64,000 bases of DNA from Rudaea cellulosilytica DSM 22992 (lineage in GTDB: Bacteria > Pseudomonadota > Gammaproteobacteria > Xanthomonadales > Rhodanobacteraceae). Positions within the stretch are counted from its first letter, which is position 1. The number at the start of each line of letters is the position of its first letter. The notes below the pieces were generated by a model. That model saw nothing but the letters and a program-made list of their open reading frames with translations, did not search any database and had not been told where the DNA came from. Of the stretch, positions 7,243 through 15,126 are shown one piece after another. Where the stretch lies: the NCBI RefSeq assembly GCF_000378125.1, contig NZ_KB899241.1, forward strand, positions 2,189,358-2,253,357, read 5' to 3'. Made by a program: the position numbers and the translations under genes.

Positions 7243-8334
7243 TCAGACGGTTCCCTGCGCGATTTCGAACGGCAGGCGGATATGCGCGTCGACGCCGTGC
7301 GGCTCGCGGTTGCCGATTTCGAAATGCTGGCGTTCACCGTAAAGCACACGCAGGCGCTCGCGCGAGTTGGCGAGGCCGACACGCGCATGTCCGTTCGGCA
7401 CGAGCTCGACCTCGGCGAAGCCCGGGCCGTCATCGCGCAGATGCAGGTCGAGCATGTCGTTGTCGCGGCGTGCCACGAGTTCGATGCGGCCGCCTTCTTC
7501 GCGTTTGGACACGGCATACTTGATCGCATTTTCGATCAGCGGTTGCAGGATCAGGCTCGGCACCAGTGCCGTGCGCGTTGCCGGCTCGATGTCCATCGCG
7601 ACGGCGAGGCGCTCGCCGAAGCGCAGTTGCTCGATGCCGAGGTAGAGGTTGAGCGCGTCGATTTCCTGCGCGAGCGGCACGCGCTGCTCGGGGTCGGAAT
7701 CGAGCGAATGACGCAGGAACGACGACAGGCTGCCGACCATGCGATAGGCGGTGTCGCGCTTGTCGTCGAGCACGAGCGTCGAAATCGCGTTAAGCGTGTT
7801 GAACAGGAAATGTGGATTGAGCTGGTAGCGCAGCATCTTCAGTTGCGCCGTGTGCGCGGCATTCTGTGCGCGTAGCGCGGCTTCCTTCTGCTCGGTCAGC
7901 TGACGCGCGAACTTGATGCCGAAGTACAGCCCGCTCCAGGACAGGAACACGTAGAACATCGACAGGAAATACCACATGTAGCTGAGCGGATTGTGCGACA
8001 TGCAGTCGTCGCAGAAATGCAGGGCGAATTTGACGCAGACGTAGATGAGTGCCTGCACCAGCGTCGCGGCAACCAGCAGCGCTGCGGCGAGGCCGGCCAT
8101 GCGCGGCGGCGGCAGCGACCACACGCGGCGGTAGCCGAGCCGCAGCAGGCTGGTGACCACAAAACCGGCGATCGCGACGCTCAGCGAGACCCAGACGTAG
8201 CGCGGTTCGGTGCCTTCGCCGATCACCGCGGTGGCATTGAGGATGAAATAGGCCGTCCAGCCCGCGATTTGCAGTGGCCAGAAGGACGGCTTGCCCGGTG
8301 TCGGAAAGGGTTTGGCGATGATCGTTGCGTTCAC
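7243..8334 (-). CDS. LytS/AlgZ-type membrane sensor histidine kinase
   Basis: 363 residues from GTG 8334. An alternative GTG at 8364 adds ten residues, but a possible -10 box (CATAGT) directly abuts it, so I prefer the shorter form. Four membrane helices fill the N-terminal 145 residues (WPLQIAGWTAYFILN; SLSVAIAGFVVTSLL; GLAAALLVAATLVQALIYV; YMWYFLSMFYVFLSW), with a short CDDC loop after the third. A linker helix leads to the His_kinase domain with the phospho-acceptor in LNPHFLFNTLNA, and an HATPase domain with N box LIENAIKYAV and G box DDGPGF. Its partner is the LytTR regulator 1 base downstream. Input signal unknown. Confidence 0.9.
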   Translation of the reverse strand: MNATIIAKPFPTPGKPSFWPLQIAGWTAYFILNATAVIGEGTEPRYVWVSLSVAIAGFVVTSLLRLGYRRVWSLPPPRMAGLAAALLVAATLVQALIYVCVKFALHFCDDCMSHNPLSYMWYFLSMFYVFLSWSGLYFGIKFARQLTEQKEAALRAQNAAHTAQLKMLRYQLNPHFLFNTLNAISTLVLDDKRDTAYRMVGSLSSFLRHSLDSDPEQRVPLAQEIDALNLYLGIEQLRFGERLAVAMDIEPATRTALVPSLILQPLIENAIKYAVSKREEGGRIELVARRDNDMLDLHLRDDGPGFAEVELVPNGHARVGLANSRERLRVLYGERQHFEIGNREPHGVDAHIRLPFEIAQGTV

Positions 8335-8448
8335 TCGGCGCACGCTCGCGTCTGCAGGGCGCACACTATGAACCGATCTGCATCCGGTTTGAAGTGACGC
8401 GCGAAGAAACGGCGGGGCGGGCCGAGGTAATTTTGCGCCGAAGCGAGG

Positions 8449-9195
8449 TTATTCCGCGCCGAATCGTTGGCCGACGAAAACGTAGTAGGGCACGCGCACC
8501 AACGGCAGATACGGCACCGCGGCGCGATGCTCCGAGAGTTGGTGTTGCGCCAGGAGTTCACACAGCAAGGTGAGATGTGCGGGATCGAGGCGCACGCCAT
8601 CGTGGCCGAACCAGCGCGGCCAGAATCGGCGCGTGAACGCGTTGTGGCGCACGAGGCCCGCGGCCGGACGCGCCGCGGAAGTATAAAAATCCACCACGCC
8701 GAGCAGGCCGCCGGGCTTGAGCATCGCGAGCGCGTTGGCGAGCGCGGCGCGCCAGTCGGGGATCATCGTCAGCGAATAGGAGAAGTAGACACAGTCCACC
8801 GGAGTGTCGGGTTGCCAGGTCGTTGCGTCGGCTTCGATCATGCGCACCTGCGGATGGCGCGCGATGCGCGCGCGTGCGCGATCGAGCAGGGCGGGGCAGA
8901 GGTCGACGAGGTCGAAGCTCGCGACGTCGTGCAGCCGCTCGCCGAAGAAGTCGAGATTGCGTCCGGTGCCGCCGCCGAGCTCGACGATGCGCGCCTGCGG
9001 CGGCAGTTGCGCGACGAGGCGCGCGATCAGCTGCTCGCGACCGCGCAACAGGCGTTCGCGGAAGCGGTCGTAGTCATCCGCCTGCGCGCTATAGAAACCC
9101 TGCAGATTTTCCGCATGCGAACCGCCCTGCGGTATGCCGCGCAGCATCGCGCGCAGTACGCCAAAATCGGAACGCAGCGCCTCAAGCCTTGGCAT
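8449..9195 (-). CDS. btaB: Betaine lipid synthesis N-methyltransferase (BtaB-like)
   Basis: 248 residues, class I SAM methyltransferase with motif I IVELGGGTGRNLDFF, an acidic motif II (FDLVDLCPALLDRA) and motif IV YFSYSLTMIPDW. In the betaine-lipid pathway BtaB adds three methyl groups to diacylglyceryl-homoserine, giving diacylglyceryl-N,N,N-trimethylhomoserine (DGTS) in the inner membrane. The identification rests on the fold and on the adjacent btaA: the start codon (ATG 9195) overlaps the last 14 bases of btaA, so the two are translated together. By itself the sequence could be another small-molecule methyltransferase, but the btaA-btaB pairing is specific. Confidence 0.85.
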   Translation of the reverse strand: MPRLEALRSDFGVLRAMLRGIPQGGSHAENLQGFYSAQADDYDRFRERLLRGREQLIARLVAQLPPQARIVELGGGTGRNLDFFGERLHDVASFDLVDLCPALLDRARARIARHPQVRMIEADATTWQPDTPVDCVYFSYSLTMIPDWRAALANALAMLKPGGLLGVVDFYTSAARPAAGLVRHNAFTRRFWPRWFGHDGVRLDPAHLTLLCELLAQHQLSEHRAAVPYLPLVRVPYYVFVGQRFGAE

Positions 9196-10375
9196 CGGCG
9201 ATCACGAAGCCCGCGTAGGTGTGCACTCGATCGCCGCTTTGCAGCGAATCGGCGAGGTCGTCGGCGAAATGGAAAATTTCCCGCAGGCGATTCTGCCCGG
9301 GCCCTACGCGAATGCTTTCGAGGAAGGCGGGCTTCGATTGCGCGCTGCGCAGCAGGATGCGCGCGCCGGGCGTGGCGCGATTGAGGATCGCGTTCCATTC
9401 CTCGACCAGAGCGTCGGGATAGTACGAACTCATCCAGTCCATGTGGTCGAGCAGGACGAAGCGCGAGATCGGCGTTTCGTTCTGCGAGAGCAGCTCCGTC
9501 ACCGTCGTCGTGTGCAGCTCGATGCGGTCGACGAGGCCGGCCTTGAGCGCGTTGAAGCCGGCTTCCTTCAGATACTCGGGGCAGCAGTCGCGGCGGTAGC
9601 GGCCGGTGAGGTAGACGCGGTAGAAATAGTTGTCCGACAGCGGCAGTTGGCGGAACACGTACTCGACCGCGCCGCGGATGAAGCCGTGGATGCCGAATTC
9701 GTGCTGCGCCTCGACCAGTTTGCGCTGCGGATACGGCACGCCGAGCAGGCTCATCACGAACTGACGCGAGATGATCCAGTTGACCGTCTTGTTCCACAGC
9801 AGCGGCGACACGCGCTCGTCGTAGATCTTCTGCTGCTCGGGCAGCGACTTTGCGTCGAGCAATGCGTTGATCGCCGAGGCGAGCCCGGGACGCAACTTGA
9901 AATACGCACGCACGCCGCGCGCGACCATGCCGGACAAGCCGTGGAAGTAGAAGCTGCCGTGCTTGCCCGCGAACCAGTCCCAGTGCTTGTCCCACCACTG
10001 CTGCGCGAACGGTGAAAGCTGCGCGCGCAGCTTCTGCTCGTAGAGGTTCTTGAAATCGCGGTGGCAGCCTTCGCCGAAGATCGCGAAGTAGTCGGCGTAA
10101 TCGAGCGAGCGGATCGCGGCGATCTTCAATTCGAGCAGCGCGATCTGGCGCGGATTCGCGTCGACCGCATGGATGCGCTTCGGTCCGAGCAGGGCGTAGT
10201 CGAGCACGTTGCAGCCCGCGCTGGAGATGACCAGCATCGTGTCGTCGGGCCCGAGCGCGAGCGCCTGACGGTCGATCGCCGGATCTTCCCAGCAGGTGTT
10301 GTAGACCAGGTTGCGCGAATAGATCGCGTTGAACAACGCGTGGTCCAGTTTGTCGATGAGGCTGGGCTTGGACAT
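9182..10375 (-). CDS. btaA: SAM:diacylglycerol 3-amino-3-carboxypropyltransferase (BtaA)
   Basis: 397 residues, DUF3419 family. BtaA transfers the 3-amino-3-carboxypropyl group of S-adenosylmethionine to diacylglycerol, the first step of DGTS synthesis. Family motifs are NLVYNTCWEDPAIDRQAL (about residues 22-39), the SAM-binding region MLVISSAGCNVLDYALLG, VDANPRQIALLELK, and near the C-terminus LLDHMDWMSSYYPDALVEEW and ILLRSAQSKPAFLE. The ATG at 10375 gives MSKPSLIDKLDHALFNAIYSRN; a TTG nine codons upstream is less likely. Together with btaB it makes phosphorus-free membrane lipids, in other bacteria under phosphate limitation. A secreted phosphoesterase gene is transcribed divergently from 10491. 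Confidence 0.92.
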   Translation of the reverse strand: MSKPSLIDKLDHALFNAIYSRNLVYNTCWEDPAIDRQALALGPDDTMLVISSAGCNVLDYALLGPKRIHAVDANPRQIALLELKIAAIRSLDYADYFAIFGEGCHRDFKNLYEQKLRAQLSPFAQQWWDKHWDWFAGKHGSFYFHGLSGMVARGVRAYFKLRPGLASAINALLDAKSLPEQQKIYDERVSPLLWNKTVNWIISRQFVMSLLGVPYPQRKLVEAQHEFGIHGFIRGAVEYVFRQLPLSDNYFYRVYLTGRYRRDCCPEYLKEAGFNALKAGLVDRIELHTTTVTELLSQNETPISRFVLLDHMDWMSSYYPDALVEEWNAILNRATPGARILLRSAQSKPAFLESIRVGPGQNRLREIFHFADDLADSLQSGDRVHTYAGFVIADAKA

Positions 10376-10490
10376 CGGCGTGCGGCTCGGCGTGGAGACC
10401 AAGCCGTCACGCTAATGGGCGAAGATGACGTCGCGGTTACGGGTGTCGAAATCGGCTAAGCTGCGGCGGCCGCCATCGGGGAGGAAATGC

Positions 10491-11594
10491 ATGTCGCTGC
10501 GTCTGCTGCTGCTGTCTTGTCTGCTGTCGTGCTGCGCGTGGAGTCACGCGGCCGGGTCCGCGGCGAAGCCGCGCAACGTGGTCCTCGTCACGCTTGACGG
10601 CGTGCGCGTGCAGGAGATGTTCGGCGGTGCCGACATCGCCGTGATGAAGCACCTGGCGCGCGGCGCGCCGCTCGATGGCAATGCGTCCTACCAGCGCTAT
10701 TGGGCGCCGTCGGCGGAGGAGCGGCGCGCGCGGATCATGCCGTTCCTCTGGGGCACGTTGCTGCGACAGCACGCCTGGATCGCCGGCGATCCGGCGAAAC
10801 GCAGCCATGTCGAGGTGACCAATCGCTTCCATACCTCGTATCCGGGGTATGCGGAGATACTTACCGGCCGCGCGCACGACGAGGTGATCGTCGACAACAA
10901 GGAGCAACGCATTCCGGTGCCGACCGTGCTCGAATTCGCGCGCCGCGAACTGCAACTGCCGCGATCCGCGGTCGCCGCGTTTTCGAGTTGGGACCTGACC
11001 AATTCTTTCGCCGAGCAGGAACCCGGCACGATCACGCTCAACGCCGGTTTCGCGGCGTATGCGAGCGGCGATCCGGCGCTGCGCGCGCTCAGCGCGGCAC
11101 AGGATGAAATGGTCGCCTGGGACGGTTCGCGCTTCGACTACATCACCGAGCGTTTCGCCCTCGACTATCTCAAGCGCGAACGGCCACGCCTGCTCTACGT
11201 GCTGCTGGGCGACACCGACGAAGTTGCGCATGACGGCCGCTACGAACTGCTGCTGCAGTCGCTGCGACACGCCGATCATTTCCTCGAAGAGCTGTGGACC
11301 CAGTTGCAGGCCATGCCGCAGTATCGCGACAACACGGTGCTGATCGTCACTGCCGACCACGGCCGCGGCAAGACGCCCGACTTCTGGGGTTCGCACGACG
11401 AGGAAATCGAAGCGGCAAAGAACATCTGGCTCGTCGTGGCCGCGCCGGACGATGCGCGACGCGGCGAGCTCGAAGGCGGTCCTACGCTTTACCAGAACCA
11501 GATCGCCGCAACGATCGCCAAGGCGCTCGGCCTGGATTTCGATCGTGCGTATCCCGAAGCGGGCAAGCCGATCGACCTGCATAGTACGCCTTGA
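10491..11594 (+). CDS. Secreted alkaline-phosphatase-superfamily phosphoesterase
   Basis: 367 residues. Start at ATG 10491 with GGGGAGG seven bases upstream. A signal peptide (LRLLLLSCLLSCCAWSHAAG) precedes the catalytic domain, which shows the superfamily metal motifs: VVLVTLDGVR near the N-terminus, a candidate nucleophile region RFHTSYPGYAEILTGR (Thr/Ser), and VTADHGRGKTPDFWGSHDEE near the C-terminus, with Asp and His ligands. This places it with sulfatase, phosphodiesterase or nucleotide-pyrophosphatase-like enzymes acting outside the cytoplasm; the exact substrate cannot be read off. It is divergent from btaA over a 115-base gap, so both may respond to the same signal. I saw no convincing Pho box there. 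Confidence 0.82.
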   Translation: MSLRLLLLSCLLSCCAWSHAAGSAAKPRNVVLVTLDGVRVQEMFGGADIAVMKHLARGAPLDGNASYQRYWAPSAEERRARIMPFLWGTLLRQHAWIAGDPAKRSHVEVTNRFHTSYPGYAEILTGRAHDEVIVDNKEQRIPVPTVLEFARRELQLPRSAVAAFSSWDLTNSFAEQEPGTITLNAGFAAYASGDPALRALSAAQDEMVAWDGSRFDYITERFALDYLKRERPRLLYVLLGDTDEVAHDGRYELLLQSLRHADHFLEELWTQLQAMPQYRDNTVLIVTADHGRGKTPDFWGSHDEEIEAAKNIWLVVAAPDDARRGELEGGPTLYQNQIAATIAKALGLDFDRAYPEAGKPIDLHSTP

Positions 11595-11618
11595 GCAAAC
11601 GCGGCGAGGGCGACGGCC

Positions 11619-12704
11619 TTACTTCGCCGCCACGCCGTCGGCGCGCGTATAGCGATCGGTTGCGTTCACTTCCCAGGTCTTGCCGCCGTCGGCGGAGAAC
11701 GCCTGCTCGGACTGGACCGCATCGGCGCCGGTGCTCCAGATCGACAGTCGCGCCAGCGTGGCCTTGCCGTTGACGCGCCGCTGATCATAGAAATCGATGC
11801 GCCCGTCGTGGGCTTCGCCGATGCCGGGCACGTCGCCGAGCATGCCGCCCTTGAACGTGGCGAAGTTGATGCTCCACTGCTTCGTCGTCGGATTGTAGAC
11901 GCGCAACGCGAGCGCCTCGTCGGGACCCTCCGGGCTTACGATCTTGAACTCGACGAGGCTGGCCTTGCCGCTCCAGACCGGGGTTACCCGGGTGAGTCCG
12001 TCCGCTTCGAGCCAGTCCTTGGTACCGCTCAGCGGGTGCTGGAGGCGCGAGGAATGGGTCTTCCAGCTGCCGAAATCGAAGTCGAAATCGTGGCTGCCGT
12101 CGTGATCGGCTTTGACCACCGGCGCGGGCGCGGCATCGGCCAGGCGGGTCTTGTCCGCGGTGAACTGCACTTCCCAGGTCTTGCCGCCATCGGCCGAATA
12201 CGATTCTTCGTAACGATGCGATTTCGGCGTGATGTCGGACCAGGCGCCGCGCACGAGGATCGCGCGGCCGTCGAACGTGTCCGGCGCAAACAGCTCGCCG
12301 CGGCCGTTCCTGAAGGAACCGATTGTGCCGCCGGCGAACGCGCCGCCCTTGCTGCCGATGAAGGTCTGGCTCCACTGGTGCGCGCTCGGGTTGTACAGGA
12401 ACAGCGACATGCCCTGCCAATGGCCCAGCGGGCCGTCCGTTTCGATTTCCTCGAGTTGGGCGCGACCGCCCCAGACCTTGCGTATGGTGACCGTGCCATT
12501 CAGCTCGATCCACTCGGTCGAACCGCTGAGCGGATGCAGCCTGCGCACGATATGCGTTTTCCACACACCGACATCGAAATCGAAGTCGTGGCTGCCGTCG
12601 CGCTCGACGGAAGGTCTCGTGGACGGATTGCTGTGTACAGTTGGCGCAACGAGCGCGCCGGCTGCGGCGAGTGCGCCAGCGCACAGTAGAGAGAAGAGTT
12701 TCAT
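11619..12704 (-). CDS. Secreted protein with two tandem homologous domains
   Basis: 361 residues with a Sec signal peptide (about residues 1-25). Two copies of a roughly 160-residue domain follow, each opening with DGSHDFDFDxGxWKTH (about residues 36 and 203). Both then carry HPLSGxxxW, a Trp-Gly/Ser motif (VWGGRAQLEEIE and VWSGKASLVEFK), YNPxxxQWS and a closing SADGGKTWEV. The fold should be a lipocalin-like or DUF1579-like beta-barrel, which is inference from the repeated strand pattern. The N-terminal copy binds no recognisable cofactor. Start ATG 12704 has GGAG upstream. It converges with the phosphoesterase gene. Function unknown. Confidence 0.7.
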   Translation of the reverse strand: MKLFSLLCAGALAAAGALVAPTVHSNPSTRPSVERDGSHDFDFDVGVWKTHIVRRLHPLSGSTEWIELNGTVTIRKVWGGRAQLEEIETDGPLGHWQGMSLFLYNPSAHQWSQTFIGSKGGAFAGGTIGSFRNGRGELFAPDTFDGRAILVRGAWSDITPKSHRYEESYSADGGKTWEVQFTADKTRLADAAPAPVVKADHDGSHDFDFDFGSWKTHSSRLQHPLSGTKDWLEADGLTRVTPVWSGKASLVEFKIVSPEGPDEALALRVYNPTTKQWSINFATFKGGMLGDVPGIGEAHDGRIDFYDQRRVNGKATLARLSIWSTGADAVQSEQAFSADGGKTWEVNATDRYTRADGVAAK

Positions 12705-12747
12705 GTTTGCTCCGCGGGAAAAGATCGGGAAACGCTGCTGCCGGCGC

Positions 12748-13515
12748 TTAGCCCGGCTTGCGGAATTTCAGGATGAACTGATCGGTGTGGCCCTGGATCG
12801 ACGCATCGAACGGACCCTTCGTGTGCGGGTCGCCCGGATTGGCAAGCAGCTTGCTCTCGCTGTCGAACTTGAATCCGGCCGCTTCGACCTCGCGCCGCAC
12901 GGTGGCGGGTTCGATGCGATGCAACGTGTCGGTGACGTTGGCCGGCGAGCCTTTCGCGGCGACATGGTCGAGCACGATGTAGACGCCGCCCGGTTTCAGC
13001 GCGGCGTAAACGGCGCGGTTGAACGCGGCCATGTCGACCGGACCCATGAAGTCGTCGGGCAGGTCGTGGTAGTTCTGCGAGATCCAGAACAGATCGAGCG
13101 GCTCCGCATAGCGCGCAGCGTCGATCGGCGCGGCGTAGGTCACGCTCACGTTCGCATGCGTGAACGCGAACTGCTGCACCTCGGCGATGCCTTTGACGAT
13201 GTTCGGATACTGCAGCAGTCCGCTCGGCACGCTTGCATAGACATGGCCGTTCGCACCGACGATGGCGGAGAACAGCCGGGTGAAATAGCCGGCGCCGGTG
13301 CCGTAGTCGGCAACTTTGTCGCCGGGTTTGACGCCGGCGAACGCGAGCACGGGTGCCGGCTTGCGATTGGCGTCGCGCACCGTGTCGGTCGCGGGACGTG
13401 AAGCATCGGCGACCGCTTTGGCGATTGCGCCATTGCTGTCCTCGGCCGCATGAGCCAAAGTGACGCCCGTGCCGAGGACGGCGCAGAGCGCCACGACAAG
13501 AATGGATTGGTACAT
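12748..13515 (-). CDS. Exported class I methyltransferase-like protein
   Basis: 255 residues. Start ATG 13515 has AGGAG five bases upstream. An N-terminal signal peptide (MYQSILVVALCAVLGTGVTLAHA, cleavage after AHA) is followed by a Rossmann-type methyltransferase domain: GDKVADYGTGAGYFTRLFS (motif I), a catalytic-side LFWISQNYHDLPDDFMGP, and LKPGGVYIVLDHVAAKGS. This matches the predicted methyltransferases often annotated as COG4798, which frequently carry signal sequences. SAM is cytoplasmic, so the activity or location of such proteins is unclear. The signal peptide and fold are seen; the substrate is unknown. It is divergent from a MocR-type regulator, with 105 bases between them. Confidence 0.78.
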   Translation of the reverse strand: MYQSILVVALCAVLGTGVTLAHAAEDSNGAIAKAVADASRPATDTVRDANRKPAPVLAFAGVKPGDKVADYGTGAGYFTRLFSAIVGANGHVYASVPSGLLQYPNIVKGIAEVQQFAFTHANVSVTYAAPIDAARYAEPLDLFWISQNYHDLPDDFMGPVDMAAFNRAVYAALKPGGVYIVLDHVAAKGSPANVTDTLHRIEPATVRREVEAAGFKFDSESKLLANPGDPHTKGPFDASIQGHTDQFILKFRKPG

Positions 13516-13620
13516 GACAACTCCTCAAATTTCGATGACGCAATGATTCGGCCGCAGAGCACTTGCCTGAAGGGCCACATGACGAAAAAATTGCCGGGTC
13601 ACTTGTCGGACAGCTGAGCG

Positions 13621-15111
13621 TTGAAGCCCTTCTTCGAAATCGAACTCGTCCCGACCGAGCCGGGATCGCGCAATGTCGCGCGCAACCTGCAGGGCCAACT
13701 CAAGGCGGCGATCGTCGACGGCCGGCTGCCGCTCGGCGCGCAACTGCCGGCGACGCGGCAGGCGCGGGCTTTCTTCGGCGTCTCGCGCAACACGCTGGCC
13801 GAGGTCTACGACGCGCTGCTCAACGAAGGCTATGTCGTCGCACGGCGCGGTGCCGGCACGTTCGTCGCCGAAACGCTGCCGAAGGCGCCGTTGCGGGCGA
13901 AGCGCTCGGGCGCGCGCGCGAGCACGCATCGTCTCAACACGTTCTGGCTGCGGCCCGAGGTGACGGCGGCGATGGGATTCTGGCGTGATCCGCCGATGCA
14001 GCCGACCTCGCGCAAGGCGCCGGCGATCGACCTGCGGCCTGCGTTGGTCGATTCGCGCCTGTTTCCGCACGAGATATTCCGCCGCGCCACAGCGAAGCAG
14101 CTGCGCACGCTGGAGCGAAAGCCGGCGAGCTATCGCAGCCCGCAGGGCAACCAGGGCAACTATCAGCTGCGCAATGCGATCACGCGGCATATCGCGCTGA
14201 CGCGTGCGGTCGCTTGCCATACGGATGACGTGCTCGTCACTTCGGGCGCACAGCAGGCGTTCGATCTGCTCGCGCGCGTGCTCGTCATCCCCGGCGAAAC
14301 CGTCGTCGCGATCGAGGATCCGGGCTATCCGCCGATGCGCGTGGCGTTCGCCGCGGCCGGGGCGAAGCTCGTGCCGGTCGGTGTCGACGACGAGGGGCTC
14401 ATGGTCGACCGCTTGCCGGCCGACGTCGGCGTGATCTGCCTGTGTCCTTCGCATCAATTCCCGCTCGGGGTGACGATGTCGGCGCGGCGGCGGCGTGCGC
14501 TGGTCGAGTTCGCGCGCAGACATCATGCGGTGATCGTCGAGGACGACTACGACGGCGAATTTCGCCACGACAGCAGCCCGCTTTCGGCGTTGCGCACGCC
14601 CGAAGCCGCCGACGTCGTGTTCTACGTCGGCACGTTCTCCAAATGCATGTTGCCGACGCTGCGCCTCGGTTTCCTCGTCGCACCGGAATGGGCGATGCCG
14701 ACGCTGATTGCGGCGAAGAACTGCCTAGATTGGCATTGCCCGACGCCGTTGCAGCGCGGCGTCGCCGCGTTCATCGACGAGGGCTATCTGACCCGGCACG
14801 TGCGCAAGATGCGCCAGCTGTACCAGCGTCGTCGCGAACATCTGACGCAGCGGTTGACCACCGACTTCGGCGAATGGCTGGCGCCGATTCCGTCGCTGTA
14901 TGGCATGCATCTCAGCGCGCAGGCGCATTCTTCCGACGATTGGGAGCAGGTGACCAAGGCGCTGCTGCAGGCCAACGTGAAGCTGCACAGCTTCAGCCGC
15001 TATTTTCTCGGGCGCGAAACACGCACCGGCCTGATCTTCGGTTTCGGCTGCGTCGATTTCGCGATGATCGACCGCGGCCTGTCCACGCTGCGCAAGTTGC
15101 TGTCGAAATAG
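13621..15111 (+). CDS. MocR/PdxR-family GntR-aminotransferase fusion regulator
   Basis: 496 residues. A winged-helix GntR domain (about 1-80; LPATRQARAFFGVSRNTLAEVYDALLNEGYV) is linked to a fold-type I aminotransferase domain. The PLP lysine is K341 in GTFSKCMLPTLRLGFLV, the aspartate binding the pyridine nitrogen is in VEDDYDGEF, and LVTSGAQQAFDLLARVL matches the cofactor phosphate region. Such proteins are transcription factors that use PLP or an amino compound as effector. An in-frame stop at 13615-13617 forces the start to TTG 13621 or later, and TTG gives a full-length domain. It may control the divergent exported methyltransferase-like gene, by position only. Confidence 0.88.
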   Translation: MKPFFEIELVPTEPGSRNVARNLQGQLKAAIVDGRLPLGAQLPATRQARAFFGVSRNTLAEVYDALLNEGYVVARRGAGTFVAETLPKAPLRAKRSGARASTHRLNTFWLRPEVTAAMGFWRDPPMQPTSRKAPAIDLRPALVDSRLFPHEIFRRATAKQLRTLERKPASYRSPQGNQGNYQLRNAITRHIALTRAVACHTDDVLVTSGAQQAFDLLARVLVIPGETVVAIEDPGYPPMRVAFAAAGAKLVPVGVDDEGLMVDRLPADVGVICLCPSHQFPLGVTMSARRRRALVEFARRHHAVIVEDDYDGEFRHDSSPLSALRTPEAADVVFYVGTFSKCMLPTLRLGFLVAPEWAMPTLIAAKNCLDWHCPTPLQRGVAAFIDEGYLTRHVRKMRQLYQRRREHLTQRLTTDFGEWLAPIPSLYGMHLSAQAHSSDDWEQVTKALLQANVKLHSFSRYFLGRETRTGLIFGFGCVDFAMIDRGLSTLRKLLSK

Positions 15112-15126
15112 CGGTTGCGCGGATTT

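Noticed and set aside
10376..10490. Pho-box-like sequence between btaA and the phosphoesterase
   Set aside because: Only scattered GTCA-type words are present, without two clear 7-base half-sites at 11-base spacing.
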